Shown one piece after another: positions 1 to 8,214 of a DNA stretch of 38,731 nt; positions within the stretch are counted from its first letter, which is position 1, and each line of letters starts with the position of its first letter. The position numbers and the translations under genes were made by a program. The notes under the pieces are model-generated. The model was not told the origin of the DNA, did not search any database, and was given only the letters and a program-made list of their open reading frames with translations. The stretch spans positions 1-38,731 of the forward strand of contig CANQCD010000004.1 in assembly GCA_947589455.1 (NCBI GenBank). The letters run 5' to 3'. This DNA comes from an uncultured Lachnospiraceae bacterium. GTDB taxonomy: Bacteria > Bacillota > Clostridia > Lachnospirales > Lachnospiraceae.

Positions 1-387
1 GAAATTGTAGTCACGATTGAAAAGGCAGTTAATTCAAGTCTCAATTTGCGGAGCAAAATAGCGCTTATCAGAGAATTTCTATCCAGAGTCAATGCGGATA
101 CCGAAGTTGACAAGGAGTGGCTGAAATATGTTGATGAACAGCGGGAACAAGATCTTGTTGCAATCATAAAAGATGAGAAGCTAAAGGAAAAGGAAACACA
201 TCTATTTATCGAAAATTCTTTTCGTGACAGAGTATTAAAAACTACAGGTACGGACATTGATGCGATCATGCCGGCGGTATCAAGATTTGGTGGTGGCATC
301 GGAAACCGGGCTGAAACGAAGAAAAGGGTGATTGATAGATTGATGGCATATTTTGAGAAGTATATAGATTTGGTGACAATGAAATAG
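1..387 (+). CDS. hsdR: Type I restriction enzyme R subunit, C-terminal end (5' truncated by window edge)
   Basis: The reading frame is open from base 1, so this is the last 128 codons of a gene that starts outside the window. The C-terminal part reads IENSFRDRVLKTTGTDID followed by IMPAVSRFGGG and ends in a helical FEKYIDL segment. In my knowledge of the family this matches the extreme C-terminus of HsdR, the motor/endonuclease subunit of type I restriction-modification complexes, in the helical region that contacts the methylase-specificity core. The Walker motifs and nuclease domain lie upstream and cannot be seen. No hsdM or hsdS is present to the right, so those genes would have to lie to the left. 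An internal TTG at base 46 is not a credible start. Family call confident; activity of the full protein unknown. Confidence 0.85.
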   Translation, partial: EIVVTIEKAVNSSLNLRSKIALIREFLSRVNADTEVDKEWLKYVDEQREQDLVAIIKDEKLKEKETHLFIENSFRDRVLKTTGTDIDAIMPAVSRFGGGIGNRAETKKRVIDRLMAYFEKYIDLVTMK

Positions 388-556
388 GAGAGGGCTAACC
401 GCCTACCATCCTGATAGTTCCAAGGAAATACTAACACAATTCGACAGGAATTTCAATAAATGGCACATTTGAAAACAGAATGCTAAAGTTACCCAATACG
501 GTGATTTTGTCAAGTATGAAAATTTAATATCGGCACAGCTCGCAAGAAATAGAACC

Positions 557-585
557 TTGCCAGTCTTCCTGATAAGTGCTAAAAT
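557..585 (+). promoter_or_regulatory. Sigma-A-type promoter for the HD-GYP gene
   Basis: TTGCCA at 557-562 and TAAAAT at 580-585 are separated by exactly 17 bp. The predicted start near 592 leaves a leader of about 75 nt before the ATG at 669. The rest of the gap 388-668 shows no gene that I can support. Confidence 0.6.
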
Positions 586-668
586 AATAGACAGCTGCAA
601 GAGAAACGCAATACCATGACATATGGATATGATCAAAACAGGGAGAAATTGAGGAGGAGCTAACTAGA

Positions 669-1790
669 ATGAAACAGAAGAAAATGCTTACAGCAAATTT
701 AAAGCCGGGCATGATTTCCGCCGAAAATGCCTACACTTATACAAATCATCTGGTGATCCAGAGCAATACAACTCTGACCGCAGATATTATTGATAAACTC
801 AAATATTACGCGGTGAAATCAATCAAAGTATATGTGTCAGACGAAAACGAAGAACCGATCAGCGACTCCGCCACCGATCTCTCTGTCAATTCTGCTTCCG
901 GTCTCGGCGAAGACGGATCCACTTATTTTGACCGCGTACAGCAGACAAAGCAGTTTATCGAATTTAAAGAAACTTTTGGCAAATCTGTTGAAAATTTCAA
1001 AAGCCAGCTAAATGACATTGTATTAAAAAGCAGCAGCGAGGTAGTAGACGATATGCTACGCGAAGTAGACAATATCCTGTCACAGACCAGAAATTCACTG
1101 CACCTTTTAGATATGCTGCAGTGTCTGCGCGGCTTCGACGATATGACATATATGCATTCTATGAATGTCGCCCTGATCTGCCATGTGATTGGCTCCTGGC
1201 TGAATCTCTCAAAAGAAGAGTTAAACACTCTCGTGCTGTGCGGATTGCTGCACGATATCGGGAAACTGCGGATTCCACCGGAAATCATCTCCAAGCCGGG
1301 AAAATTAACAGACGATGAATTTGAACTAATCCGTTCGCACCCAAAAACAGGGTACGACATCCTTCGTCCAAAGAATTTAGATAAACGCGTAAAACTCGCC
1401 GCTTTACAACATCATGAACGCTTTGACGGCAGCGGATATCCGCATCATTTGAGCGGATCTGAAGTCGAATATTTTTCTTCTATTGTTGCGATTGCCGATG
1501 TATATGACGCAATGACTTCAAACCGCGTATACCGCAAAGGGATGTGTCCCTTCAAAGTCATCGCAACATTTGAGCAGGAGCAGAAAATGTATGACCCGAG
1601 CCTTCTCTATCTTTTTATGAACAGGACGATCGAGGCATATATCAACACAAATGTTTTATTGTCAAACGGAGACAAGGGCAAAATCGTATTGCTGAACCAA
1701 AATATCCTGTCGCGCCCCGTTGTGATCACAGATACCAAAACTTACGATCTGTCAAAAGACTTTTCGATCAATATTGAAACTCTGATCTGA
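669..1790 (+). CDS. HD-GYP domain protein, probable cyclic-di-GMP phosphodiesterase
   Basis: A 373-residue soluble protein. Residues 1-60 form a small N-terminal domain, followed by a helical linker and an HD-GYP domain from about 155. The metal-binding motif LLHDIGK (H195, D196), the H224 region and the signature HHERFDGSGYP (248-257) are all intact, so cyclic-di-GMP hydrolysis is expected from family knowledge. There is no receiver, PAS or membrane segment, so the N-terminal domain would have to be the sensory or partner-binding part. The ribosome binding site GAGGAGGAGC ends 8 nt before the ATG, and a good promoter lies at 557-585. It is transcribed alone, and a hairpin pair follows the stop. 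Function as a c-di-GMP enzyme is inferred from conserved residues; its substrate could also be another cyclic dinucleotide. Confidence 0.85.
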   Translation: MKQKKMLTANLKPGMISAENAYTYTNHLVIQSNTTLTADIIDKLKYYAVKSIKVYVSDENEEPISDSATDLSVNSASGLGEDGSTYFDRVQQTKQFIEFKETFGKSVENFKSQLNDIVLKSSSEVVDDMLREVDNILSQTRNSLHLLDMLQCLRGFDDMTYMHSMNVALICHVIGSWLNLSKEELNTLVLCGLLHDIGKLRIPPEIISKPGKLTDDEFELIRSHPKTGYDILRPKNLDKRVKLAALQHHERFDGSGYPHHLSGSEVEYFSSIVAIADVYDAMTSNRVYRKGMCPFKVIATFEQEQKMYDPSLLYLFMNRTIEAYINTNVLLSNGDKGKIVLLNQNILSRPVVITDTKTYDLSKDFSINIETLI

Positions 1791-1799
1791 CAGACACAG

Positions 1800-1830
1800 C
1801 CGCAGAAAGAGGGCAAAATCCACTCTGCGG
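1800..1830. terminator. Hairpin after the HD-GYP gene
   Basis: CCGCAGA (1800-1806) pairs perfectly with TCTGCGG (1824-1830), starting 10 nt after the stop codon at 1790. No T-run follows, so it may act together with the next hairpin. Confidence 0.45.
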
Positions 1831-1833
1831 CGA

Positions 1834-1865
1834 GCCTGCCTGTTAAAACGATTTAACGGGCAGGC
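1834..1865. terminator. Strong hairpin between convergent genes
   Basis: GCCTGCCTGTTAAA at 1834-1847 pairs with TTTAACGGGCAGGC at 1852-1865: 14 pairs with one wobble and a 4-nt loop. It overlaps the stop codon of the minus-strand membrane gene and lies between convergent genes, so it is placed as a shared transcription stop. It lacks a clear T-tract. Confidence 0.5.
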
Positions 1866-2227
1866 AAATAGATAAACATCAGGTAACACCATCTGATAAA
1901 AATACCTGTCACCAGAAACGCCGCCTGCAGCAGGATATCAAACCACTTTTTCCTGACCCGGCTCTTTCCAGTCTTTTCATCCCACTCTACCAAATCGATC
2001 TGGTTTGACGATTTTCTCAATACATAATAATAAAAGGAAAGAATGACAAACCACAGGAAAAAAAGAAACGCCCCCAAAAGCTGTCCTACGATATCTTCTT
2101 TGGCATATTCTCCTGTTTGGTTTCTGGCGTCTGTCAAAAGGCGAAAGGCATAGATTAAATAATCCAGCGACACAAACCCCAAGACCAGACTGACCGCAGA
2201 AAACAGCAAACGCTTCCACCATTTCAT
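1853..2227 (-). CDS. Small membrane protein of unknown function
   Basis: A 124-residue protein with three hydrophobic segments: about residues 6-30, 48-70 and 98-121. A charged loop, DLVEWDEKTGKSRVRKKW, lies between the second and third. A ribosome binding site (GGCGGGAAAGAT) directly precedes the ATG. I do not recognise a family. The last codons are encoded inside the hairpin at 1834-1865. It stands apart from its neighbours, with a 460-bp repeat-rich gap upstream, so no operon context helps. The membrane location is read from the sequence; no function is proposed. Confidence 0.6.
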   Translation of the reverse strand: MKWWKRLLFSAVSLVLGFVSLDYLIYAFRLLTDARNQTGEYAKEDIVGQLLGAFLFFLWFVILSFYYYVLRKSSNQIDLVEWDEKTGKSRVRKKWFDILLQAAFLVTGIFIRWCYLMFIYLPAR

Positions 2228-2290
2228 ATCTTTCCCGCCTTTCCTGACAAAATCACTGTCTCACAAAATCCGGAGACGAAAAAAAGAAAC

Positions 2291-2323
2291 GCTGTTACAT
2301 AGTATATTTTCCTATGTAACAGC
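2291..2323 (-). terminator. Intrinsic terminator downstream of the 2690-3043 gene and repeat array
   Basis: GCTGTTACATAG (2291-2302) is perfectly complementary to CTATGTAACAGC (2312-2323). On the minus strand the stem is followed by a T-rich stretch (GTTTCTTTTTTTC). A decayed copy of the same hairpin lies next to it at about 2339-2370. Confidence 0.7.
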
Positions 2324-2434
2324 CAACATCCTCAATATCTGCCACGTAGCATATTTTCTTATGTGACAGCCGACATTTTAATATCTGCCATATCTTAACC
2401 GCGCTTTCCCGCACTCTATCCTCCGCAGACATCT

Positions 2435-2661
2435 GATATCCTGCCGCAATCTTTGATATGACATAATACGCTGTCTTTTTATCGACCTGCCGCAATCTCT
2501 AATATGGCATAATAGCTGTCTTTTCATCGACCTGCCACAATCTCTGATATGGCATAATAGCTGTCTTTTCATCGACCTGCCGCAATCTCTAATATGGCAT
2601 AATAGCTGTCTTTTCATCGACCTGCCGCAATCTCTAATATGGCATAATACGCTGTCTTTTC
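2435..2661. repeat. Tandem repeat array, about five 45/46-bp units
   Basis: Units begin at about 2435 (diverged), 2481, 2526, 2571 and 2616, with ATCGACCTGCC near the start of each clean unit. The central units are 45 bp; those reading AATACGCTG instead of AATAGCTG are 46 bp. There are no spacers, so this is not CRISPR. In the minus strand the 46-bp form reads DEKTAYYAILEIAAG, and a related stretch continues past the array as far as 2295. The array may therefore have grown from a decayed coding sequence. Nothing else is seen in the 2228-2689 gap apart from the terminator. Confidence 0.85.
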
Positions 2662-2689
2662 ATCACCTTTTCGAGACTGCGCGAATCCA

Positions 2690-3043
2690 TCACGCAAGCA
2701 TATCCAGATGCATCCCTGCCAAGATAGAACTTTCCATGCTCATCCTTGCAAGGTCGTATGGGTTATCCATATCATACTGCACCATGACCTGACCGCCATA
2801 CGCAGACGACAGATTTTCCTGTTCCCTCTTCACCGCTTCACTGTCGTCGATAACCTTCCCGGAAGAATCCTGTTCATAGAGGACGGCTGTCCGCAGTTTT
2901 TCTTCCTCATCGTCTACAGAAAACAGAGACTGTACTCTGGGAACTGGTGCAACTGCTGAATCATTCATCTGATTATAGTGCGAATTATTGTAATAATAAA
3001 TATTTTTTACCTGCATCGTATCTGAAACACCATGGATCCTCAT
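2690..3043 (-). CDS. Hypothetical protein, 117 residues
   Basis: A soluble, acidic protein with a Tyr/Asn-rich N-terminal part (YYYNNSHYNQ) and a helical C-terminus (LARMSMESSILAGMHLDML). I do not recognise it. An upstream GTG at 3052 would overlap the ribosome binding site. AGGGAGG sits 8 nt before the ATG at 3043, so that ATG is chosen as the start. There is no signal peptide or membrane helix. It is followed directly by the 45-bp repeat array and then a terminator, so it appears monocistronic. It is possibly a lineage-specific gene; no function is inferred. Confidence 0.55.
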   Translation of the reverse strand: MRIHGVSDTMQVKNIYYYNNSHYNQMNDSAVAPVPRVQSLFSVDDEEEKLRTAVLYEQDSSGKVIDDSEAVKREQENLSSAYGGQVMVQYDMDNPYDLARMSMESSILAGMHLDMLA

Positions 3044-3206
3044 GCCGTCCACCTCCCTTTCTCTTTACAGGCAGCCGCAAAACAATCGTTTTTTCCGTCC
3101 GCCTGATATTATTTTTGCAAACACCTGTTTTGATACTTATATTATACTCTCCTTTTCCAATATGTGCAATAAAAACACAGGGGAAAATAAAACTTTTTAT
3201 CCGTGC

Positions 3207-3225
3207 GGCAGATATGCGATCTGCC
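3207..3225 (-). terminator. Possible terminator after the GH42 gene
   Basis: GGCAGAT (3207-3213) pairs with ATCTGCC (3219-3225). On the minus strand it is followed by an A/T-rich stretch containing AAAAAGTTTTATTTT. It lies about 100 nt past the GH42 stop; the T-tract is poor. Confidence 0.4.
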
Positions 3226-3262
3226 CATGCAGCGCCATCAAGGGCAAAAAAGCAAACGCCTC

Positions 3263-3375
3263 TTTCTCCCTTCTGCCGCTGCCTGCGATATCTTCATTTC
3301 AAACTTTAAACCGCTTGAACAACTAAATCACTTTTCTCCCTTCTGCCTCTGCCTGCAATATTTTCATTTCAAACG
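3263..3375. repeat. Direct repeat: the 3' end of the GH42 gene duplicated downstream
   Basis: About 42 bp at 3263-3305 repeats 3333-3375 at a distance of 70 bp with a few changes. The right copy encodes the last residues of the enzyme (FEMKILQAEAEGRKV). The left copy, beyond the stop codon, still reads FEMKISQAAAEGRK. It is therefore a tandem duplication of the coding end left as a relic. Confidence 0.8.
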
Positions 3376-5347
3376 GTTCCAGAGTCAGCGCGCCGTCTGA
3401 CGCCGCCGCTTTTCCTGCCGCCAGACGCCGGGTCTCTTCATTTTTAACGCTCTGCCTCTTTTCGGTATTATTAAAATAAAACACCCACTGCCTTCCGTCC
3501 TTTTCCCGGACTGTGCGTTCCACCCCTACAGGGATATTTTCATAATATGCAACGTCTGCCCTCTCTGCGATACTCCTTGCCAGCAAATGCATTGTCCTCC
3601 GATTCAGGACAGTCCCGACATAATATGCCAGCCCCGATCCGTATGGATTGACTGTGGCCGCCGCTTCTCCTTCATAAAAATCTTCCACATACTCCACTAA
3701 CACCTCGGCTCCGTGAGGCTCCAGAATATCGCACCACAAGGTACAAAAGGCTTCTTTGTCCGCATCTTCTTGTCCCCAGCCGTCCCCGGTCAGCCTGATC
3801 TTTTTCCTTGCCGTCCCAATCGGATCATACTCTCTGACTTCCGCTCCTGTCATATCGGCAAAAACTGTCGGCAGCGGAGCCATAATGCATTGATTATTTT
3901 CCCCCTTGACGCCACAGCGGTTTGTCAGCACAAGATGTCCGCCCTCTCTGGCAAATGCGTGCAGATTTTTTACGATCTTTTCGTCTGTCACCAGAAGCGT
4001 CGGCGCCACAACAATCTTATATCCCTGCAGCGGGCTGTGCCAGTCAATGATATCAACGCCAATCCCCTGTGCGGTAAAGGCGTCGTGCCATGCCTTTAGC
4101 TGCGTAAAATAATGCATCCCTTCTGCCTGCGGCTGAATCTTAAACGCATACTCCTGCTCTGACGAATACAACACAGCCACCTGATTTCGGATGACAGAGC
4201 CTTGCAGCTCTTTGAGCTGTTCCGCCTCCCTGCACAAATCGCAAAACTCCTCTAATCTCCTTCCTGGCACATTGCTGTGGTCGATCAGCCCATGCCAGAA
4301 CATTTCCGCACCCGCGGCCGCCGTACGCCAGCGGAAATGCAAAATCGCATCTGCGCCGTGCGCAGCCGCCTGCATAGCATACCCTTTTATCATCCCCGGC
4401 CTGGGCGTCGGCTGCATTGGCGTCCAGCTTCCCAGACCGCCGCTTAGCTGCTCCATGATCCAAAAATTTTTTCTTTTGATCCCACGCATAAAATCCAAAT
4501 GGAACGCATGGGAATACAATGTCTCTTCCTCCTCCGGAAGGACTGTTGCCGGATAATTGTCATAAGAAACAAAATCCAGCCCGGCAAACAGATCATAAAA
4601 ATCAGGCATATTTTCACAGAGCCAGCCATTTGTCGTGATCAGCGCATCCTCATCAAGCGAGCGGATCAGCTTCCTCTGAAATTCTACATAATCTACCGTG
4701 CTCTCGGACGCATAGCGGTTAAAATCAAGCATATACGACGGATTCAGCCAGGTTCGGAATGAGCCAAACGGCGGGTTGATCTGGGAAAAATCAGAATATT
4801 CCCCACTCCATACCACATTGCCATACGCCCTGTTTACTTTCTCGACTGTGCCGTATTTTCCCCTGACAAATTCCCGAAATCTCTCTGCACATACCGGACA
4901 GCAGCAGTAATTCGCCTCCAGCTCGTTGTCGATCTGATAGCCGACAACCCACGGATTGTCTCTGTAGCGAGAAACCATCTCTGTAATGATCAGCCGGCAT
5001 TTTTCGCGGAAAACAGGGCTGTTCAAACAGCGGTGCCCCCGGATTCCGATGGAAATCCTATTTCCGCCCTGATCTGCCTGGATAATCTCAGGATATTTTT
5101 CAAACATCCATTGCGGCGGGCAATTCGTCGGCGTTCCCAAAAAAACTTCAATTCCTCTTTCCGCAAATAATGCGACCGCCTCATCCAGCCACGAAAAATC
5201 AAACTCACCCTCCGCCGGCTCTAGCCTGCCCCATGCAAACTCTGCCATGCGCACAATCTTTACGCCGGCCTTTTTCATATTGTCTGCATCCTCTTTCCAA
5301 AGCGCCCTGTCCCACTGCTCTGGATAATAATCTACGCCTATCTTCAT
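3323..5347 (-). CDS. Beta-galactosidase, glycoside hydrolase family 42
   Basis: A 674-residue enzyme with a full GH42 layout: an N-terminal TIM barrel starting GVDYYPEQW, a trimerisation/glutamine-amidotransferase-like middle, and a short C-terminal beta domain. The acid/base pair is N141-E142 in YQIDNELE, and the nucleophile is E299 in FWIMEQ. Cysteines 107, 148-150 and 153 fit the zinc cluster seen in many GH42 enzymes. There is no signal peptide, so it should hydrolyse imported galactosides in the cytoplasm. The ATG has the ribosome binding site GAGGAGAAAGAT and lies 11 bp after uvrB, so the two are probably cotranscribed, an odd partnership. No transporter or LacI regulator is adjacent. 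The 3' end is duplicated downstream. Substrate preference (lactose versus plant or host galactosides) cannot be read from sequence. Confidence 0.93.
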   Translation of the reverse strand: MKIGVDYYPEQWDRALWKEDADNMKKAGVKIVRMAEFAWGRLEPAEGEFDFSWLDEAVALFAERGIEVFLGTPTNCPPQWMFEKYPEIIQADQGGNRISIGIRGHRCLNSPVFREKCRLIITEMVSRYRDNPWVVGYQIDNELEANYCCCPVCAERFREFVRGKYGTVEKVNRAYGNVVWSGEYSDFSQINPPFGSFRTWLNPSYMLDFNRYASESTVDYVEFQRKLIRSLDEDALITTNGWLCENMPDFYDLFAGLDFVSYDNYPATVLPEEEETLYSHAFHLDFMRGIKRKNFWIMEQLSGGLGSWTPMQPTPRPGMIKGYAMQAAAHGADAILHFRWRTAAAGAEMFWHGLIDHSNVPGRRLEEFCDLCREAEQLKELQGSVIRNQVAVLYSSEQEYAFKIQPQAEGMHYFTQLKAWHDAFTAQGIGVDIIDWHSPLQGYKIVVAPTLLVTDEKIVKNLHAFAREGGHLVLTNRCGVKGENNQCIMAPLPTVFADMTGAEVREYDPIGTARKKIRLTGDGWGQEDADKEAFCTLWCDILEPHGAEVLVEYVEDFYEGEAAATVNPYGSGLAYYVGTVLNRRTMHLLARSIAERADVAYYENIPVGVERTVREKDGRQWVFYFNNTEKRQSVKNEETRRLAAGKAAASDGALTLEPFEMKILQAEAEGRKVI

Positions 5348-5358
5348 ATCTTTCTCCT

Positions 5359-7341
5359 CTACAGATCCTGCATCTGCTTTTTGATCTCAATCATCTGGTC
5401 ACGCAGCACAGCCGCCTCCTCAAAATTCAAATCTGCTGCCGCCATATTCATCTTTTTCTGAATCTTTTTCAGCACAATTTCCAGCTCCTTCCGATTCATT
5501 GATTCCAAATCTTTCTGAATATCAAATTCTTTTGAATCAACTTTCTTGGAAATGCGCATAACTTCCCGCACCGCCTTCTTGATCGTCTGCGGCGTGATGC
5601 CGTGCTCCTCATTATATTTCATCTGGATGGCGCGGCGCCTGTTTGTCTCGTCGATCGCCTTTCGCATAGAATCCGTGATCGTATCTGCATACATGATAAC
5701 ATGTCCGTCCGCATTTCTCGCCGCACGTCCCACCGTCTGGATCAGAGAAATTTCGGATCGGAGAAACCCCTCCTTATCTGCGTCCAGGATCGCGACCAGC
5801 GCGACCTCCGGGATATCCAGCCCCTCGCGGAGTAAATTAATCCCCACGAGTACATCAAACACATCCAGCCGCATATCTCTTATGATCTCGGAACGCTCCA
5901 ATGTATCAATATCAGAATGCAGATATTTTACCCGAATCCCCACCTCTTTCATATAATCTGTCAAATCCTCCGCCATTTTCTTGGTCAGGGTGTTTACCAT
6001 GATCTTATTGCCCGCCTCGGTTGTCTTGCGGATTTCCCCGATCAGATCGTCAATCTGCCCTTCTACCGGACGCACGATAATTTCCGGATCGAGCAATCCC
6101 GTCGGACGGATAATCTGTTCCACCCTGGCAAGCTCGTGCTCATCCTCATAGACGTTTGGCGTCGCCGACACAAAAAGCATCTGATTGATAAAGCCCTCAA
6201 ACTCTGAAAAATTAAGCGGCCTGTTATCTAACGCCGACGGCAATCGGAAACCATATTCCACCAGCGTCTCTTTTCGAGAGCGGTCCCCCGCATACATTCC
6301 CCTGATCTGCGGAATCGTAATATGCGACTCGTCAACCATGATCAGGTAATCATCATCAAAATAATTCATCAGCGTATTAGGAGTTTCTCCCGGCTTCAAT
6401 CCGGCCAGATGCCTGGAATAATTTTCTATGCCGGAGCAAAATCCCGTCTCACGCATCATCTCTATGTCAAAATTCGTTCTCTCAGAGATCCTCTGCGCCT
6501 CTAACAGCTTATCTTCCCTTTTAAAATATTGCACCCGCTCTTCTAGCTCCGCCTCAATATCCCGAATCGCACGCTCCATCTCTTCCGCCTCTACGACATA
6601 ATGGGAAGCCGGAAAGACAACAATATGCTCTAACTCCGCCTTGACCTGTCCTGTCAGGACGTCAATTTCTGCAAGCCGGTCAACTTCATCCCCAAAAAAT
6701 TCAATCCGGACTGCGCGGTCAGACTGGTTCACCGGAAAAATCTCCAAAACATCCCCTCTTACACGGAACGTCCCCCTCTTAAAATCCATGTCGTTGCGCG
6801 TGTACTGGATCTCGACTAAGCGCTTGATCACATCGTCCCTGTCCTTTGTCATCCCCGGCCGGAGCGACACTGTCATATTCTGATAATCAATCGGACTTCC
6901 CAGTCCATAAATACAGGATACGCTCGCCACAATGATCACATCGCGCCGTTCTGTCAGCGCGGCGGTCGCCGAATGGCGCAGCTTATCAATCTCATCGTTA
7001 ATGGAAGAATCCTTTTCAATATACGTATCAGACGCCGGCACGTATGCCTCCGGCTGATAATAATCGTAGTAGCTCACAAAGTATTCCACCGCATTTTCCG
7101 GAAACATCTCTTTGAACTCCCCGTAGAGCTGTGCCGCCAGGGTTTTATTGTGGGCAATGACAAGAGTCGGCTTCTGCAGCGCCTGAATGACATTCGCCAT
7201 CGTAAACGTCTTGCCAGATCCCGTAACGCCAAGTAATGTCTGGAATTGATTGCCTTCTTTAAATCCCCTGACCAGAGCTTCGATCGCCTGCGGCTGGTCG
7301 CCGGTGGGCTGAAACGGAGCATGTAATTTAAACTCTGACAT
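5359..7341 (-). CDS. uvrB: Excinuclease ABC subunit B
   Basis: A 660-residue UvrB of normal length. It acts in nucleotide excision repair, loading on damaged DNA after UvrA and recruiting UvrC. Walker A is [12 protein letters not shown] (38-49). The damage-probing beta hairpin [12 protein letters not shown], the helicase DESH box, and the C-terminal UVR motif ([14 protein letters not shown]) are all intact. The ATG has an AGAGAGG ribosome binding site. uvrA and uvrC are not adjacent. I saw no Bacillus-type LexA box (GAAC-N4-GTTC) just upstream. The GH42 gene follows after 11 bp. Confidence 0.98.
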   Translation of the reverse strand: MSEFKLHAPFQPTGDQPQAIEALVRGFKEGNQFQTLLGVTGSGKTFTMANVIQALQKPTLVIAHNKTLAAQLYGEFKEMFPENAVEYFVSYYDYYQPEAYVPASDTYIEKDSSINDEIDKLRHSATAALTERRDVIIVASVSCIYGLGSPIDYQNMTVSLRPGMTKDRDDVIKRLVEIQYTRNDMDFKRGTFRVRGDVLEIFPVNQSDRAVRIEFFGDEVDRLAEIDVLTGQVKAELEHIVVFPASHYVVEAEEMERAIRDIEAELEERVQYFKREDKLLEAQRISERTNFDIEMMRETGFCSGIENYSRHLAGLKPGETPNTLMNYFDDDYLIMVDESHITIPQIRGMYAGDRSRKETLVEYGFRLPSALDNRPLNFSEFEGFINQMLFVSATPNVYEDEHELARVEQIIRPTGLLDPEIIVRPVEGQIDDLIGEIRKTTEAGNKIMVNTLTKKMAEDLTDYMKEVGIRVKYLHSDIDTLERSEIIRDMRLDVFDVLVGINLLREGLDIPEVALVAILDADKEGFLRSEISLIQTVGRAARNADGHVIMYADTITDSMRKAIDETNRRRAIQMKYNEEHGITPQTIKKAVREVMRISKKVDSKEFDIQKDLESMNRKELEIVLKKIQKKMNMAAADLNFEEAAVLRDQMIEIKKQMQDL

Positions 7342-7447
7342 ACTAAAACCTCTCTTTTATAAAATCACTTTAACTACTATAAGCCATCGTGGACTTTCCC
7401 TTTCCACAATGGCTTCGCTATTTCTATATTCCTTCTTTTACTAAAAT

Positions 7448-7549
7448 CTATTTATCATCATAATGTCCCTTACACTGGTATCCATTTACACCCCGGTCAT
7501 CTACCGAATACACCAAACGGTCTGTTCCGTTAATTCGTCTGTCCCATTT
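7448..7549 (-). pseudogene. YoeB/Txe-family toxin, C-terminal remnant
   Basis: On the minus strand an open frame of 33 codons ends at 7448 and reads KWDRRINGTDRLVYSV, then DDRGVNGYQCKGHYDDK. This matches my memory of the C-terminus of YoeB ribosome-dependent mRNA interferases: the SRRINxxDRLVY core and the terminal C-x-x-HY with the catalytic His/Tyr. A TGA lies immediately upstream in frame (7550-7552), and the preceding 40-50 residues of the toxin are not found in any frame. No YefM-type antitoxin is present. It is a relic of a toxin-antitoxin module between uvrB and the ibrAB-like pair. The remaining bases of the gap 7342-7651 hold only a hairpin at 7381-7415. Confidence 0.7.
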
Positions 7550-7651
7550 TCATCGCCTTCATCAAATAATCAAGCATTTTGATATAAATACTGTAACACT
7601 TTAGATGACAAATAGCAATCAAAAAATAGACGAGACGCCGTCATTTGACCA

Positions 7652-8185
7652 TCACACCTCTTCTTCCTCTTCCTCGCCCGGCTTCCACGCTTTGCCAAAC
7701 GGAATATCTTTAAACAGCGCCGCCAGCCCGGTGATCTGTTTCAGACGCAAAATCTCATCCCTGTCCATGCCCAGGTGCTTGGCGATCCATGCATCGGAAC
7801 GCCCGATCTCATGCAGCTCTTTCACGATATTGCTCATCAAATCGACATCGTGGCTTCCCCTGGCGCGATTGTGCCGTATCGTGCTCGCCATCCGCTTATC
7901 AAACGGCTTGTCTATAACAGAGACGGGAAGTTTCCCCTGCTCTCTCTCATAAATATCCTGATATTCCAGCATAACCCGGTAACGGTGAAAGCCGTCCACG
8001 ATCACATAGCTATCCTCATCCTTTGAATAATAGCAGACGATCGGCATTGTATATCCGTCTTCTTTAATACTGTCATAGAGCAATTTCATCTCAGGCGGCG
8101 CCACCGAATTTGGATTATATGTATTGGGATGTATCTTTTCGATTGGAACAGAAATCACATTGTAAACAGGACTTTTAAAAGCCAT
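7652..8185 (-). CDS. ParB-like nuclease-domain protein, IbrB-like
   Basis: A 177-residue protein. Residues 10-75 carry a ParB/Srx-like fold: IEKIHPNTYNPN followed by the nucleotide-binding box VDGFHRYR (63-70). A helix-turn-helix-like region follows (IAKHLGMDRDEILRLKQITG, about 130-150). The C-terminus ends in a run of glutamates. It starts 29 bp after the PAPS-reductase-like gene, with ribosome binding site GAGAGGTGAC. The same pair is known as ibrA-ibrB in E. coli, where it activates prophage-borne eib genes, and similar pairs occur in phage and mobile regions. ParB-fold domains bind CTP/ATP or act as nucleases; which applies here is unknown. The pairing is seen directly, the function is inference. 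Confidence 0.75.
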   Translation of the reverse strand: MAFKSPVYNVISVPIEKIHPNTYNPNSVAPPEMKLLYDSIKEDGYTMPIVCYYSKDEDSYVIVDGFHRYRVMLEYQDIYEREQGKLPVSVIDKPFDKRMASTIRHNRARGSHDVDLMSNIVKELHEIGRSDAWIAKHLGMDRDEILRLKQITGLAALFKDIPFGKAWKPGEEEEEEV

Positions 8186-8214
8186 GATAAGTCACCTCTC
8201 TTTGCTGCGCACAT

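Noticed and set aside
480-620. Protein-like stretch (YGDFVKYENLISAQLARNR...) between hsdR and the HD-GYP gene
   Set aside because: It has no start or ribosome binding site, is under 45 codons, overlaps a good promoter and matches no family I know.
2435-2661. CRISPR array
   Set aside because: The 45-bp units are contiguous, with no unique spacers, and no cas genes are present.
7381-7415. Inverted repeat AAGCCATCGTGGA/TCCACAATGGCTT as a terminator
   Set aside because: It lies in the uvrB leader, has no T-run on either strand and cannot be tied to a transcript end. Left as an unexplained hairpin.
7342-7447. LexA/SOS box for uvrB
   Set aside because: No GAAC-N4-GTTC type site was found in the upstream gap by eye.
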